A stretch of 64,000 bases of DNA from an uncultured Ulvibacter sp. (GCA_938083445.1 CALKCP010000005.1:1-64000), one strand, 5' to 3'. Positions 55,303 to 64,000 are shown, counted from the first letter of the stretch. Translations and numbers: made by a program. Notes: generated by a model from the sequence alone, not told the origin.

Positions 55303-55447
55303 TCCGCTTTTAACTAGTACAAAACGAAAGTAAGATGGAGACAACATCTTAAAAGATAGGTTTGTTGGATCAAGCATCAACCGTCATAGAAAATAAAATA
55401 GTTTTGGGGATAAAGAAATATGAAACCTAATGTGTTTATTAGTCATT

Positions 55448-55471
55448 GAAATTTTATAAATTTCACTTTTG
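55448..55471 (+). promoter_or_regulatory. Inverted repeat and -7-like box ahead of the efflux operon
   Basis: GAAATTT-TAT-AAATTTC (55448-55464) is a perfect 7-bp inverted repeat that abuts the -7-like box CACTTTTG (55464-55471, one base off TAnnTTTG). A start near 55476 precedes the ATG at 55487. The repeat sits where a repressor would block the promoter. Confidence 0.4.
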
Positions 55472-55486
55472 AAAAATAACGAATAA

Positions 55487-57829
55487 ATGAAAAAGTACCT
55501 TTTAATAGTATTACTAATTGTTACGACTGTATCCTTGTCACAAACAAGAAAAAACGTGAATGTTGGGCTTCTTGTCGATTTTATTTCGGAAGACTCAAAA
55601 GACCTTTTTTCAAGGTTAAAAAATGAGGTAAAAGCTGTTGTTGGTGAAGATGCGACGATTCATTTTTCGGAAGCAAACCTATTAGTAAATGATTTTAATT
55701 TAGAAAGAGCTGCCGAGCATTACAATACGCTTTTAGCCAGTGATACGGATATCATTCTTGCTTTTGGACTTTTAAACAATGTTGTTATTTCCAAATTAAA
55801 GACATTTGAAAAGCCAACTATATTATTTGGGTCGGTGAATAAAGACTTTGGGCTTAGTGTGGAAGATAGGGAAACACTCATGATTCCAAACTTCACCTAT
55901 ATTGTGCAATCCCAATCCTATAAAGAGGACTTAAATACATTACACGAATTAACAAGTTTTACAACTGTAGGTATTGCCATAGAGGAAGACTTCGTTACTA
56001 TTTTGCCCTTTAAGGAGTTATTTGACAGCGAAACTGAGGCGCTGGGCGTTGGCTTTAAGTTGATTCCTTACAGCACTGTTGATGACATTACAAATGCCAT
56101 TAATAATGATATTGATGCCTTTTACTTGGCAAGTGGTTTTTTTCTGAATGACAATGACATTGCTGCAATAGCATCTAAGTTAATCGATAAAAAAATACCA
56201 TCCTTCACCAACACTACCATAGATGATGTTAAAAATGGTATGATGGCAACCAACAATGCTGAAGATAATTTAGAACAGTTTTTTAGACGTATTGCACTTA
56301 CGGTAGAATCTTATGTAAATGGGCAAACCCTTACAAATTCAGAATTATTTCTTCAATTTGAAGATAAACTTACACTAAATAGAAACACAGCCGAGGCTGT
56401 TGGTGTAGCATTAAAATACAGTTTGGCAGGAACAACTAATTTTGTTGGCGATTTTACAGATGTCTTCTCCGAAAAAAAATACAACTTATTAGAGGTTATG
56501 ACCACTGTAGTTGGCGAAAACCTCAATTTACAGGCAAGTCAAAAAGAAATCGCATTGAGTGAGCAGGATGTGAGAACATCTAAAAGCAATTACTTACCAA
56601 GTGTTACCGCATCTGCAAGTGGCACCTATGTAGATCCAAACGTTGCGCAGCTATCATTAGGGCAAGCACCAGAATTTTCTACTAAAGGAACCGTTACATT
56701 AGACCAAACCTTATTTTCTGAAGCAGCGAATGCAAACATTAGCATTCAAAAAGAGCTATTAAAAGCACAGCAAGAGCGATACAACTCAGATCAATTGGAT
56801 GCGATATTTGAAGTTTCGAACGTTTATTTCAATGCATTAATTCTGAAAGCGAACCTGCAAATTCAGAATCAGAATCTAAATCTAACAAAGAAGAACTTAC
56901 AAATAGCTAAACAAAACTATGAAGCTGGACAGTCTGGAAAGGCTGATGTTTTAAGATTCCGAAGTGAGGCGGCCCAAAACACACAATCACTAGTTGAAGC
57001 CGCCAACCTTTTAGAACAGACCTTCTTTTCCTTGAATCAATTACTCAACAATCCTATTGATTTTAAAATTGATATTGTTGAAGCGGAGTTAGGGGAGGGC
57101 ATCTTTAAAAATTATAATTATCAACAGTTAAGGGATTTGATAGACGATCCTAAATCACGAAAACCATTTATTGACTATTTGGTGATGATAGCGATAGAGA
57201 ATGCACCAGAAATTAAGTCCTTAAATTATAATATAAGCGCAAATAAACGGAGCATAAAACTAAATAGTGGGGGACGGTTTTTACCAACCTTAGCTTTGAG
57301 AGCGCAATACAATAATGAATTTAGTAGAAATGGCAAAGGCGTTGACTTTGCGATTGATGGTTACCCGTTAAACGATTACTTTGTTGGGGCCAGTCTTTCA
57401 GTTCCAGTGTTTAATAGAACACAAACCAATATCAATAAGCAAATTGCGACCATACAAGAGGATCAGCTTATTCTTAATAAAGACAATGCAGTATTGAGTA
57501 TCGAAGCGAATATTAATTCAGCCGTTCTCGATTTAATTAATCAGATAGCGAACATAGAAATTTCAAAAATATCAGAGACAACGGCAGGTGAAAGTCTTGA
57601 ACTCACCCAAGCATCATACTCCAATGGTGCTGTGAATATTGTACAGTTGCTGGATGCGCAAAACAATTATTTGTCTTCACAACAAGCCAAAATAACGGCG
57701 GTATATAGCTACTTGTTGAGCTCGATTCAATTAGAACGACTCATCAGTTATTATTTCCTAATGCATACTTCAGAAGAAAACCAAGCATTTATGCAAGGGT
57801 TTAACGAGTATTTACAAAATAGAGATTAA
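55487..57829 (+). CDS. TolC-family outer-membrane efflux protein fused to an N-terminal substrate-binding-protein-like domain
   Basis: A 780-residue exported protein (signal peptide ending VSLSQ, about 19). Residues about 22-320 look like a periplasmic binding protein of the ABC_sub_bind type: VNVGLLVDFISEDSKDLFSR, DIILAFGLLNNVV, PTILFGSVNKDFGL, AFYLASGFFLND and KIPSFTN. Residues about 330-780 are a TolC-type channel with paired helical repeats (SEQDVRTSKSNYLPSVTASA, ARQ-like coiled helices, QASYSNGAVNIVQLLDAQNN). Ordinary TolC proteins are about 400-500 residues and lack the first domain. First gene of an RND efflux operon, 16 nt before the adaptor gene. Confidence 0.85.
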   Translation: MKKYLLIVLLIVTTVSLSQTRKNVNVGLLVDFISEDSKDLFSRLKNEVKAVVGEDATIHFSEANLLVNDFNLERAAEHYNTLLASDTDIILAFGLLNNVVISKLKTFEKPTILFGSVNKDFGLSVEDRETLMIPNFTYIVQSQSYKEDLNTLHELTSFTTVGIAIEEDFVTILPFKELFDSETEALGVGFKLIPYSTVDDITNAINNDIDAFYLASGFFLNDNDIAAIASKLIDKKIPSFTNTTIDDVKNGMMATNNAEDNLEQFFRRIALTVESYVNGQTLTNSELFLQFEDKLTLNRNTAEAVGVALKYSLAGTTNFVGDFTDVFSEKKYNLLEVMTTVVGENLNLQASQKEIALSEQDVRTSKSNYLPSVTASASGTYVDPNVAQLSLGQAPEFSTKGTVTLDQTLFSEAANANISIQKELLKAQQERYNSDQLDAIFEVSNVYFNALILKANLQIQNQNLNLTKKNLQIAKQNYEAGQSGKADVLRFRSEAAQNTQSLVEAANLLEQTFFSLNQLLNNPIDFKIDIVEAELGEGIFKNYNYQQLRDLIDDPKSRKPFIDYLVMIAIENAPEIKSLNYNISANKRSIKLNSGGRFLPTLALRAQYNNEFSRNGKGVDFAIDGYPLNDYFVGASLSVPVFNRTQTNINKQIATIQEDQLILNKDNAVLSIEANINSAVLDLINQIANIEISKISETTAGESLELTQASYSNGAVNIVQLLDAQNNYLSSQQAKITAVYSYLLSSIQLERLISYYFLMHTSEENQAFMQGFNEYLQNRD

Positions 57830-57845
57830 CATAACCATTTTTAAA

Positions 57846-58925
57846 ATGAAAAATAAAATAGTAATATTCGGACTCCTTTTAGTGGCCGTTTTCTTTATGT
57901 CGTGTAATGAAAAAAAGCAAGAAGAAAAGCCACTAGTACGACCCGTGTCTTATCAAGAGGTTGGGTTTTTGGGCGGAGAGTCTAGCCGTACTTTTAGCGG
58001 AACAGCCAACACAGAGAAGGTCATAAATTTAAGCTTCAGGAATAACGGTATTATTACTGAATTCAACCTGAAGGTTGGTCAGACTGTGAAAAAGGGGGAA
58101 TTACTGGCAAAGCTAGACAATGTGCAATCTCGACTTAATTATGAGAATTCTCTATCTTCTTTAAACAGTGCTAAATCACAAATGAATACAGCGAAGCTGA
58201 ACCTAGATCGTGTAAGATCACTTTATGAAAAGGGAAGCACATCTTTGAGTGATTATGAAGCAGGGAAAAATCAATATAGAACCGCCGTGGACACGCACGA
58301 ATCTGCAAAACGAACAGTTGCCATTCAACAAGAACAGATTAAATATGGTTTTATTTATGCTCCTGTGAATGGGGTTATAGCTGCCGTGAATGTCGAGATT
58401 GACGAAAACGTATCAGCAGGTCAAAAAATAGCTGTTTTAAATGCGGGCATTGAAATGAAGATAGAATTGGGTATTCCTGAAAATGTGATCAACCGTGTCG
58501 AGAAGGATATGATTGTAGCCATCGGAATATCATCGCTAGTGGGTGATGTGTTTAGGGGTCAAATTACCGAAGTTTCCCCTTCTGTCGATCCAAATACGTC
58601 AACCTATCCCGTGAGCGTAAAAATCATTAAGCCTTCGAAGAAAATTAAATCTGGTATGGCTGCGAATGTCACTTTCGATTTTGGAACGATCGAAACAAAT
58701 ACCTTGGTTATTCCAGCAAAAGCTGTTGGAGAGGATGCAAATGGAAATTTTGTGTTCTTAATTGAAGCATCAGAAAGTAAAATGTTTGTTAGGAAACAAC
58801 CTGTGACTGTTGGGATTTTAAACTCTGAAGGTTTTGCAATTAACGAAGGATTGTCAGCAGGCCAAAAAATTGCGATTTCCGGATTACAAACCTTGCTTGA
58901 AGGTCAGGAAGTCAAGTTGCAGTGA
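57846..58925 (+). CDS. RND efflux periplasmic adaptor (membrane fusion protein), lipoprotein
   Basis: A 359-residue adaptor with lipobox FFMSC (Cys20). The domains are in the usual order: biotinyl-lipoyl half (ITEFNLKVGQTVKKGELLAK), alpha-hairpin (about 95-150, LSSLNSAKSQMNTAKLNLDR), the second lipoyl half (YGFIYAPVNGVIAAVNVEID), a beta-barrel and a membrane-proximal domain. It would bridge the TolC-type channel and the RND pump. It lies between them in the operon. Confidence 0.95.
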   Translation: MKNKIVIFGLLLVAVFFMSCNEKKQEEKPLVRPVSYQEVGFLGGESSRTFSGTANTEKVINLSFRNNGIITEFNLKVGQTVKKGELLAKLDNVQSRLNYENSLSSLNSAKSQMNTAKLNLDRVRSLYEKGSTSLSDYEAGKNQYRTAVDTHESAKRTVAIQQEQIKYGFIYAPVNGVIAAVNVEIDENVSAGQKIAVLNAGIEMKIELGIPENVINRVEKDMIVAIGISSLVGDVFRGQITEVSPSVDPNTSTYPVSVKIIKPSKKIKSGMAANVTFDFGTIETNTLVIPAKAVGEDANGNFVFLIEASESKMFVRKQPVTVGILNSEGFAINEGLSAGQKIAISGLQTLLEGQEVKLQ

Positions 58926-59085
58926 TAAAATCTGCAATACATTTGAAGGGAGCAGGATAAATTATCCTTATAATTATGACATCAGTATTTACATAAAAAA
59001 CATAAAAGAAGACCATACATAGAAGAAAAAAGGCAGTAGTTACAAAGCTTAAACGCCTGTCTTAGGTCTTCAAACTCTAAAACCT

Positions 59086-62000
59086 ATGAATCTTACAAAG
59101 TTCTCCATAGAAAAAAACAGAATCACCTATATGGCCTTGGCTACGATTATATTGTTGGGTGTTTTTCTCTACCAATCGTTGCCAAGAGATAGCATGCCTC
59201 CAATAACGATACGGGTTGCCTCCATAGTGTCGCAGTTTCCTGGTGCCGGTCCTAAGCGTGTCGAGGAGCTGGTTACAGATAAAGTTGAGAAAGTAGTTCA
59301 AGAAATACCCGAATTAAAGGAGATGACTAGTACCTCCCGAACCGGAATATCTATAATTAGTGTTACGCTTAAGGATGCAGTAACACCCGAAGAACTGCAA
59401 AGTGTTTGGGATAGGTTGCGTCGTAAGTTGAATGTCATTCAAGGGTTGCCAGCAAATGTAACTCCAAATTTGGAAGACGATGGTATAGGAGATGTCTATG
59501 GGATTGTTTTAGGTCTTACAAGTGATGGCTTTTCATACGCTGCAATGAAGGATTACGTGGATGATATCAAAGATGATCTTATCAAATTAGATGATGCAGC
59601 TAAGGTCGAAGTGGGAGGGGAACAAGAGGAACGTGTTTTTGTAGAATTTGACGATTCTCGACTTAAGGAGTATGGGTTGTCTGCACAAAAGTTAAGTGGC
59701 ATTATTTCGGCTCAAAACATACTAAGTTCTGGAGGGCAAATTAACCTTGAAGACGAACGTATTGTGCTCGAGCCTACAGGGAATTTTAACTCGGTAGATG
59801 ATATTAGTGGGATGCTTATACCGGTTGGAGATGGAAAGCAGTTGGTGTATTTAAAAGATATTACCACGGTTAGAAAAGGATACATTTCTCCAGCGACACA
59901 AATAGTGAGCGTCAACGGTAAGGATGCTATAAGTTTACATGTTTCACTAAGGGATGATGCAAATATTATTTCTTTAGGAGAAGAAGTCAATCGGATAAAA
60001 AAGAAGTGGGAGGCAAAATTACCAGTAGGTTTAGAACTGAGTACCTTGTCTTCCATGGATACGTACATAGGGGATAAGGTAAGCGCTTTTATGGTCAACC
60101 TGTTGGAGTCTGTAATCATCGTATTAATAGTTATGCTCGTCTTTTTAGGTTTCCGAACGGGACTTATTATAACCAGTTTAATTCCAATAGTTATTGTAAC
60201 CACGTTTATGGTTATGGGGATTATGAATATTGGAATTAATCAAGTAAGCTTAGCGGCCTTAATAATGGCCTTGGGTATGATGGTTGATAATGGTATTGTG
60301 GTTGCAGAAACAATCGTCGTAAAATTAGAAGAAGGTCTGGATAGAAAAGAAGCCGCGATTCAGGCTTGTTCAGAGTTATTTACGCCACTACTCATTTCAA
60401 CTTTAACTACAGCAGTGGCATTTCTATCATTCTATTTGGCAGAATCTTCGATGGGAGATATTGTTGGACCTATTTTTCTTGTAATATCCATAGCACTGGT
60501 GTCATCTTGGTTGATATCATTGACAATAATTACCTTATTGTCTTATTTATTCATGGAAGCGAAAAAAAAGGATGTAAAACTTAGTGCAGTCGATAGAGTC
60601 ATTGAATGGTTGAAAGGATATTATAAAGACTTCATTTTAGTGGCACTGCGTCATAAGTTAAAAACGATGCTTCTTATCATTACGATGTTTGTCGTGGCTA
60701 TATTTGGTTTCACAAAAATTGAATTTATATTTTTTCCTGATAGTGATCGCAATATGATTACGGTAGATATAAACTTGCCTTTAGGAACAAATATAGAGCG
60801 AACCACCGAGGTCGTTGCTCAGATTGAAACCTTTATGGCTGATAATCTTCAGGTTTCTGATGGTCAAACCAAAGGTATCGTCGATTGGTCTTCTTACATA
60901 GGAGAAGGGCCTCCGTCTTATGATCAGGGCTACACACCCGATGAAGCAAATTCGAGTTATGCCCATATTTTGGTAAATACCTCAAGTTTTAAAGCGAATC
61001 AAGACATGATTAATAAGCTTGATGCGTATTGTTTCAATAGCTTTCCAAATGCCGAAATAAAGATAGGATCCTTAGCTTCAGGCGGAGGAGGTACTCCAAT
61101 CGAAGTTAAAGTAACCGGTAATAGCCCAGACGAACTATCTAAGATCGCTGAACAGGTAAAATTAAAGCTAAGTGCTATTTCAGGCACAAAGAATATCAAA
61201 GATGATTGGGGGCCTAAAACCAAAAAATTTATTATTGAAGTTGACCAGAATAGAGCCCAAACTGCAGGTGTTTCAAGTCAGGATATAGCCACATCATTGC
61301 AAACAGTCTTGGATGGTTTTACGACAGGTGAGTATAGAGAAGATGATAAATCAATACCGATTGTGATGCGGAGTGATAAAAGCCAGCAGCAAACCTTAGA
61401 ATCGATTGAAACATTAAATATATTCTCTCAAAGCTCAGGGAAAAATGTACCTTTTTTGCAAGTCGCTTCTATCAAACCGGTTTGGCAGTATGCAAAGATA
61501 ATGCGATTGAATATAAACCGTACAATAACTATTTCTAGCGAGTTGCGGGAGGGCGGTAATGCATCAGCAATAACCTCGGAACTAACTCCTTGGCTAAACG
61601 AGCAGTCAAAAAACTGGACAGATGGTTATGTGTATGAATTTGGAGGAGATGCAGAGAATACTGCCGAAAACATGGGCGCCGTTATTAAATACCTTCCTCT
61701 TTGTGGTTTTATCATTATGCTATTATTAATTATACAGTTTAACTCCTTCCGAAAAATGATTATGGTGTATTGTACCATACCATTGGCAATCATTGGTGTT
61801 GTTGTAGGTTTACTTCTTTTCCAGCAACCTTTCGGTTTCATGCCTTTTCTTGGGGTTATTGCCTTGGCAGGAATTATTATTAATAATGCGATTGTATTAA
61901 TTGACAGGATGGAAATTGAACAGAATGTTTTGAAAAGAAAGGAAGAAGATTCAATAATCACTGCTTGTTTACAACGTTTTAGACCTATACTATTAGCAAC

Positions 62001-62196
62001 ATTTACAACAGTTTTAGGTTTAGTACCGTTATATTTAACCGGCGGAGAGATGTGGGAAGGTATGGCCGTTTCAATTATGGTAGGTTTGCTGTTTGGAACG
62101 ATAATAACACTGTTTTTCATTCCCGCTTTTTACAGTGTTTTGTACAAAGTGAGCTATAAGACCTATGTTTTTAACGACAACTTACTTGATAAATAG
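59086..62196 (+). CDS. RND-family efflux pump, inner-membrane subunit
   Basis: A 1036-residue RND transporter with twelve predicted TM helices and two large periplasmic loops (FSIEKNRITYMALATIILLG start). In TM4 the proton-relay acids read MMVDNGIVVAE, keeping D401 but with N402 where AcrB has a second Asp. In TM10 IIINNAIVLIDRME has Asn where AcrB has Lys940. These variants occur in other HAE-type pumps. With the adaptor and channel it forms a tripartite exporter of unknown substrate. The gene follows the adaptor by 160 nt and is 6 nt from the channel gene. Confidence 0.94.
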   Translation: MNLTKFSIEKNRITYMALATIILLGVFLYQSLPRDSMPPITIRVASIVSQFPGAGPKRVEELVTDKVEKVVQEIPELKEMTSTSRTGISIISVTLKDAVTPEELQSVWDRLRRKLNVIQGLPANVTPNLEDDGIGDVYGIVLGLTSDGFSYAAMKDYVDDIKDDLIKLDDAAKVEVGGEQEERVFVEFDDSRLKEYGLSAQKLSGIISAQNILSSGGQINLEDERIVLEPTGNFNSVDDISGMLIPVGDGKQLVYLKDITTVRKGYISPATQIVSVNGKDAISLHVSLRDDANIISLGEEVNRIKKKWEAKLPVGLELSTLSSMDTYIGDKVSAFMVNLLESVIIVLIVMLVFLGFRTGLIITSLIPIVIVTTFMVMGIMNIGINQVSLAALIMALGMMVDNGIVVAETIVVKLEEGLDRKEAAIQACSELFTPLLISTLTTAVAFLSFYLAESSMGDIVGPIFLVISIALVSSWLISLTIITLLSYLFMEAKKKDVKLSAVDRVIEWLKGYYKDFILVALRHKLKTMLLIITMFVVAIFGFTKIEFIFFPDSDRNMITVDINLPLGTNIERTTEVVAQIETFMADNLQVSDGQTKGIVDWSSYIGEGPPSYDQGYTPDEANSSYAHILVNTSSFKANQDMINKLDAYCFNSFPNAEIKIGSLASGGGGTPIEVKVTGNSPDELSKIAEQVKLKLSAISGTKNIKDDWGPKTKKFIIEVDQNRAQTAGVSSQDIATSLQTVLDGFTTGEYREDDKSIPIVMRSDKSQQQTLESIETLNIFSQSSGKNVPFLQVASIKPVWQYAKIMRLNINRTITISSELREGGNASAITSELTPWLNEQSKNWTDGYVYEFGGDAENTAENMGAVIKYLPLCGFIIMLLLIIQFNSFRKMIMVYCTIPLAIIGVVVGLLLFQQPFGFMPFLGVIALAGIIINNAIVLIDRMEIEQNVLKRKEEDSIITACLQRFRPILLATFTTVLGLVPLYLTGGEMWEGMAVSIMVGLLFGTIITLFFIPAFYSVLYKVSYKTYVFNDNLLDK

Positions 62197-62202
62197 TAAT
62201 AT

Positions 62203-62877
62203 ATGAATCGTTTTACTAAAATACGGTATACATACAGATTCGAGATGTTTTTAGCAAGCTTGGTTTTCAATCTGTTTGGGATTTTACTTTTTAATGTTGA
62301 ACTGTTCAACACCTATTTATTGCCTATTGGGTTGTTGCTTAATTTTGCTTTAGGAATTAATTTGATTTCAAAAAGGAAAACGAGGGTTCTAATATCGTTT
62401 ATGTTCATAGTGACGTTATTTACATCTGGTTTTCAGATGTTTGATGTCGATATTTCTAACGTGAGCATCCTTCGGTTTCTGTTTTATTTCCTTTTTTATG
62501 TTGTAATAACTTTTGAAATCATAAAGCAGGTTTGGCGGATTAATGAGGTAGGCAAAGATCTAATCATGGGCGTTATTTCGGGCTATATATGCTTAGGCTT
62601 GGTTGGGTATTTTATTTTTATGGCCATAGAAATATCACATCCAGGTTCCTTTCAGAGCACTTTGTTTACAGAGTCCTTTTCCATAAACCAAAAATCGGAT
62701 GGCTTATTATACTATAGTTACATAACTTTATTGACTATCGGTTATGGCGAAATTGTTCCTATTACCACAGCCGCACAAAAAGCAGCTGTTTTTTTGGGAC
62801 TATTAGGGCAATTTTATTTGGTCATTCTAACAGCGGTAACGGTGGGGAAGTACATCAATTATAATTACAAAGAATAG
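62203..62877 (+). CDS. Potassium-channel-like membrane protein
   Basis: A 224-residue membrane protein with about six hydrophobic segments. The C-terminal part is a two-TM ion-channel domain with pore helix and selectivity filter YSYITLLTIGYGEIVPITTA (about 176-195), the TxGYG signature of K+ channels. No RCK or cyclic-nucleotide domain follows. The N-terminal four helices are not a charged voltage sensor. It starts 6 nt after the RND pump gene, so it is likely co-transcribed with the efflux system. Confidence 0.85.
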   Translation: MNRFTKIRYTYRFEMFLASLVFNLFGILLFNVELFNTYLLPIGLLLNFALGINLISKRKTRVLISFMFIVTLFTSGFQMFDVDISNVSILRFLFYFLFYVVITFEIIKQVWRINEVGKDLIMGVISGYICLGLVGYFIFMAIEISHPGSFQSTLFTESFSINQKSDGLLYYSYITLLTIGYGEIVPITTAAQKAAVFLGLLGQFYLVILTAVTVGKYINYNYKE

Positions 62878-62930
62878 TCTGCCTATTTCTTCTAACACCT
62901 TTTAATAATTACATTGACCCTTTGCCATTG

Positions 62931-63200
62931 TTATTTCTTAATGGTCATTTTACAAGAAGGACACTCTTGTCCATGAACACTGCTTTTTAACTTTATACCA
63001 TTCATATTGTTTATAATGAAATCTTGAATAAAGGCAAATTTCGCTTCGCCATTATTTACGTCTATTTGACTATCCTTAAACTTTTCACGGACAATATTTC
63101 CGTATTCTTGATCGCCCCAGCAATTTGGACATAGTCCTTCGGGTGTTTCTGTAAATTGATCTTGATTTTTATTGTTAAATAATTTTTTAAAAAATGTCAT
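62931..63200 (-). CDS. Small zinc-ribbon-like protein
   Basis: An 89-residue cytoplasmic protein with two Cys pairs, LCPNCWGD (about 23-30) and ECPSCKMT (about 79-86), spaced to bind one zinc ion, and a helical middle (KFAFIQDFIINNMNGIKLKS). No function known to me. It converges with the K+-channel gene with 53 nt between the stops. Confidence 0.8.
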   Translation of the reverse strand: MTFFKKLFNNKNQDQFTETPEGLCPNCWGDQEYGNIVREKFKDSQIDVNNGEAKFAFIQDFIINNMNGIKLKSSVHGQECPSCKMTIKK

Positions 63201-63656
63201 AATGGTTGGTTGTATTTTTTTAAATGTATTTTTTATTCCCTAAGAATACTATGGAACAAGCATATGCCTTAAGCAACAAACGTTTTCTGTGTTTAGGTTT
63301 TTTTTCTTTTGATTGAAACCAATCTAATGATACAGTAATTAGATTAATTATCAAACCCTAGGCGTTGTTTATTCGAAAAACAAATTTCAAGTTTTAAATA
63401 AATAGTTAAAAAAAATGCCCACTTAGTACATCAAAAAGATAGTATTCTAAACATCTTAGTTTTTGAATATTTTAGTTGAATAGCACTCGGTGACCTTTTC
63501 TTTTTCATTTTTTTTAAAAAGGCAAAACAATTAAAAGGCATAGGCAAAAGTTCTTAAAACCAACGAATACTATCTAAACCAACTGTTTTCATGGTTGGTT
63601 AGAATTCAAAAAAGGCATAAAACCATAAATTAAAGAAATATTAAACCTGATTAAAG
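63201..63656. other. 456-bp AT-rich intergenic region with one hairpin
   Basis: Noncoding sequence upstream of the two plus-strand frames at the right edge. A hairpin CTAAACCAAC (63574-63583) / GTTGGTTAG (63594-63602), with one bulged A and a 10-nt loop, lies about 55 nt before the 51-aa frame. No clear TAnnTTTG box close to the start and no RNA gene recognised. Confidence 0.5.
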
Positions 63657-63812
63657 ATGCAGTTCAGCGAAGAAAAAATACTGTTTACCGAACTACCTCC
63701 GTTTTTAAAAAGAAAAAATCCGAGATTTGATGCTTTCAATGAACAATTAAAAAAAGAGCCCCATGTCTTTTTCAATAATTTATTCAGGAAACTCTCAGGT
63801 AAAAAAAGGTGA
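63657..63812 (+). CDS. Possible small basic protein (51 aa)
   Basis: ATG at 63657 to TGA at 63810-63812. The protein begins MQFSEEKILFTELPPFLKRK and ends NNLFRKLSGKKR. It is soluble, basic and helical in feel, with no signal peptide. The frame overlaps the next gene's start by 50 nt in a different frame. It could be a genuine small gene translationally coupled to the secreted protein, or chance. Unrecognised. Confidence 0.35.
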   Translation: MQFSEEKILFTELPPFLKRKNPRFDAFNEQLKKEPHVFFNNLFRKLSGKKR

Positions 63813-64000
63813 TAGGCATTCGTTTGCTTGCTTCATTGCCGTTCTTGTTGCTTTTGTATTGTTTCCTTCTATAGTTGCTGCCCAGATAGGCATTAACCAA
63901 TCCAATCCAAATTTTAGTGCTGTACTTGACATAAATAGTACCAGCAAAGGCGTCTTATTTCCGAGGCTAACGATAGCGCAAAGAGACAATATTGTTACAG
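63763..64000 (+). CDS. Secreted fibre/adhesin-like protein, N-terminal fragment (cut by window end)
   Basis: The first 79 codons of a gene that continues past the right edge. After a polar lead-in, a signal peptide (FACFIAVLVAFVLFPSIVAA) precedes IGINQSNPNFSAVLDINST and then SKGVLFPRLTIAQRDNIVT. This is the G(I/V)G-x-NP-x-x-SA-x-LDI-x-S-x-x-KG-x-L-x-PR opening seen in many Bacteroidota surface and tail-fibre-like proteins. Start at the ATG at 63763, the only ATG before the signal peptide. Its C-terminus cannot be seen. Confidence 0.75.
   Translation, partial: MSFSIIYSGNSQVKKGDRHSFACFIAVLVAFVLFPSIVAAQIGINQSNPNFSAVLDINSTSKGVLFPRLTIAQRDNIVT

Noticed and set aside
55487-57829. Frameshift or mis-joined genes explaining the TolC fusion
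   Set aside because: The frame is continuous over 780 codons with one signal peptide at the start and no second start or signal sequence before the TolC part.

Overview
The window is a chromosomal segment of a Flavobacteriaceae-like member of the Bacteroidota. The DNA is AT-rich. Start sites rarely have strong Shine-Dalgarno sequences, and TAnnTTTG -7 boxes (the Bacteroidota promoter type) precede many genes. Other Bacteroidota markers are a short region-1.1-less primary sigma factor, a PorX regulator of the type IX secretion system (T9SS), secreted proteins with T9SS C-terminal sorting domains, and a fused LpxC-FabZ. Nearly all the space is coding. I see no rRNA, intact tRNA, CRISPR array, insertion sequence or prophage.

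Layout. 1-3 kb (minus): the start of alanine dehydrogenase, a four-TM membrane protein overlapped by an unlisted small lipoprotein gene, tsaE and porX. 3.1-10.7 kb (plus): an HD phosphohydrolase, then lpxD, lpxC-fabZ, lpxA, efp, a second LpxD-like acyltransferase, an NTF2-like protein and sucD, closed by a strong terminator. 10.8-14.6 kb: fabG, a VWA-type membrane protein, a prohibitin-family protein and a terminator shared with the convergent strand. 14.6-24.7 kb, mostly minus: a discoidin-like T9SS cargo, an HhH/OmpA-like membrane pair, small membrane proteins, a large BNR/sortilin-type beta-propeller protein, a secreted LolA-like protein, an MscS channel and a DUF3817 protein. 25-32.7 kb: an SDR enzyme, rpoD (minus), a T9SS M14 carboxypeptidase, a secreted protein, an MsbA-like ABC exporter and an RluE-type pseudouridine synthase. 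32.7-39.1 kb: a cold-shock-domain protein and three SF2 helicases around an M19 dipeptidase lipoprotein. 39.7-43.8 kb: msrB, a small lipoprotein, an EamA transporter and a CocE/NonD-type secreted hydrolase. 43.9-51.1 kb: a glycogen/alpha-glucan operon (glgA, glgC, glgB, GH31 glucosidase). 51.5-55.3 kb: a divergent alanyl-tRNA synthetase, a CIA30-fold protein and msrA. 55.5-62.9 kb: an RND efflux operon whose TolC protein carries an N-terminal substrate-binding-protein-like domain, followed directly by a K+-channel-like gene. 62.9-64 kb: a small zinc-ribbon protein, then the start of a secreted fibre/adhesin-like gene cut by the window edge.

How it fits together. Most of the window is housekeeping: lipid A synthesis, fatty-acid synthesis, glycogen turnover, translation, RNA remodelling and envelope export. 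PorX and two T9SS-tagged cargo genes point to a working type IX secretion system encoded mostly elsewhere. The features most worth following up are the substrate-binding-domain/TolC fusion with its channel-linked RND pump and operator-like inverted repeat, the non-canonical AlaRS, and the overlapped lipoprotein gene near the left edge.
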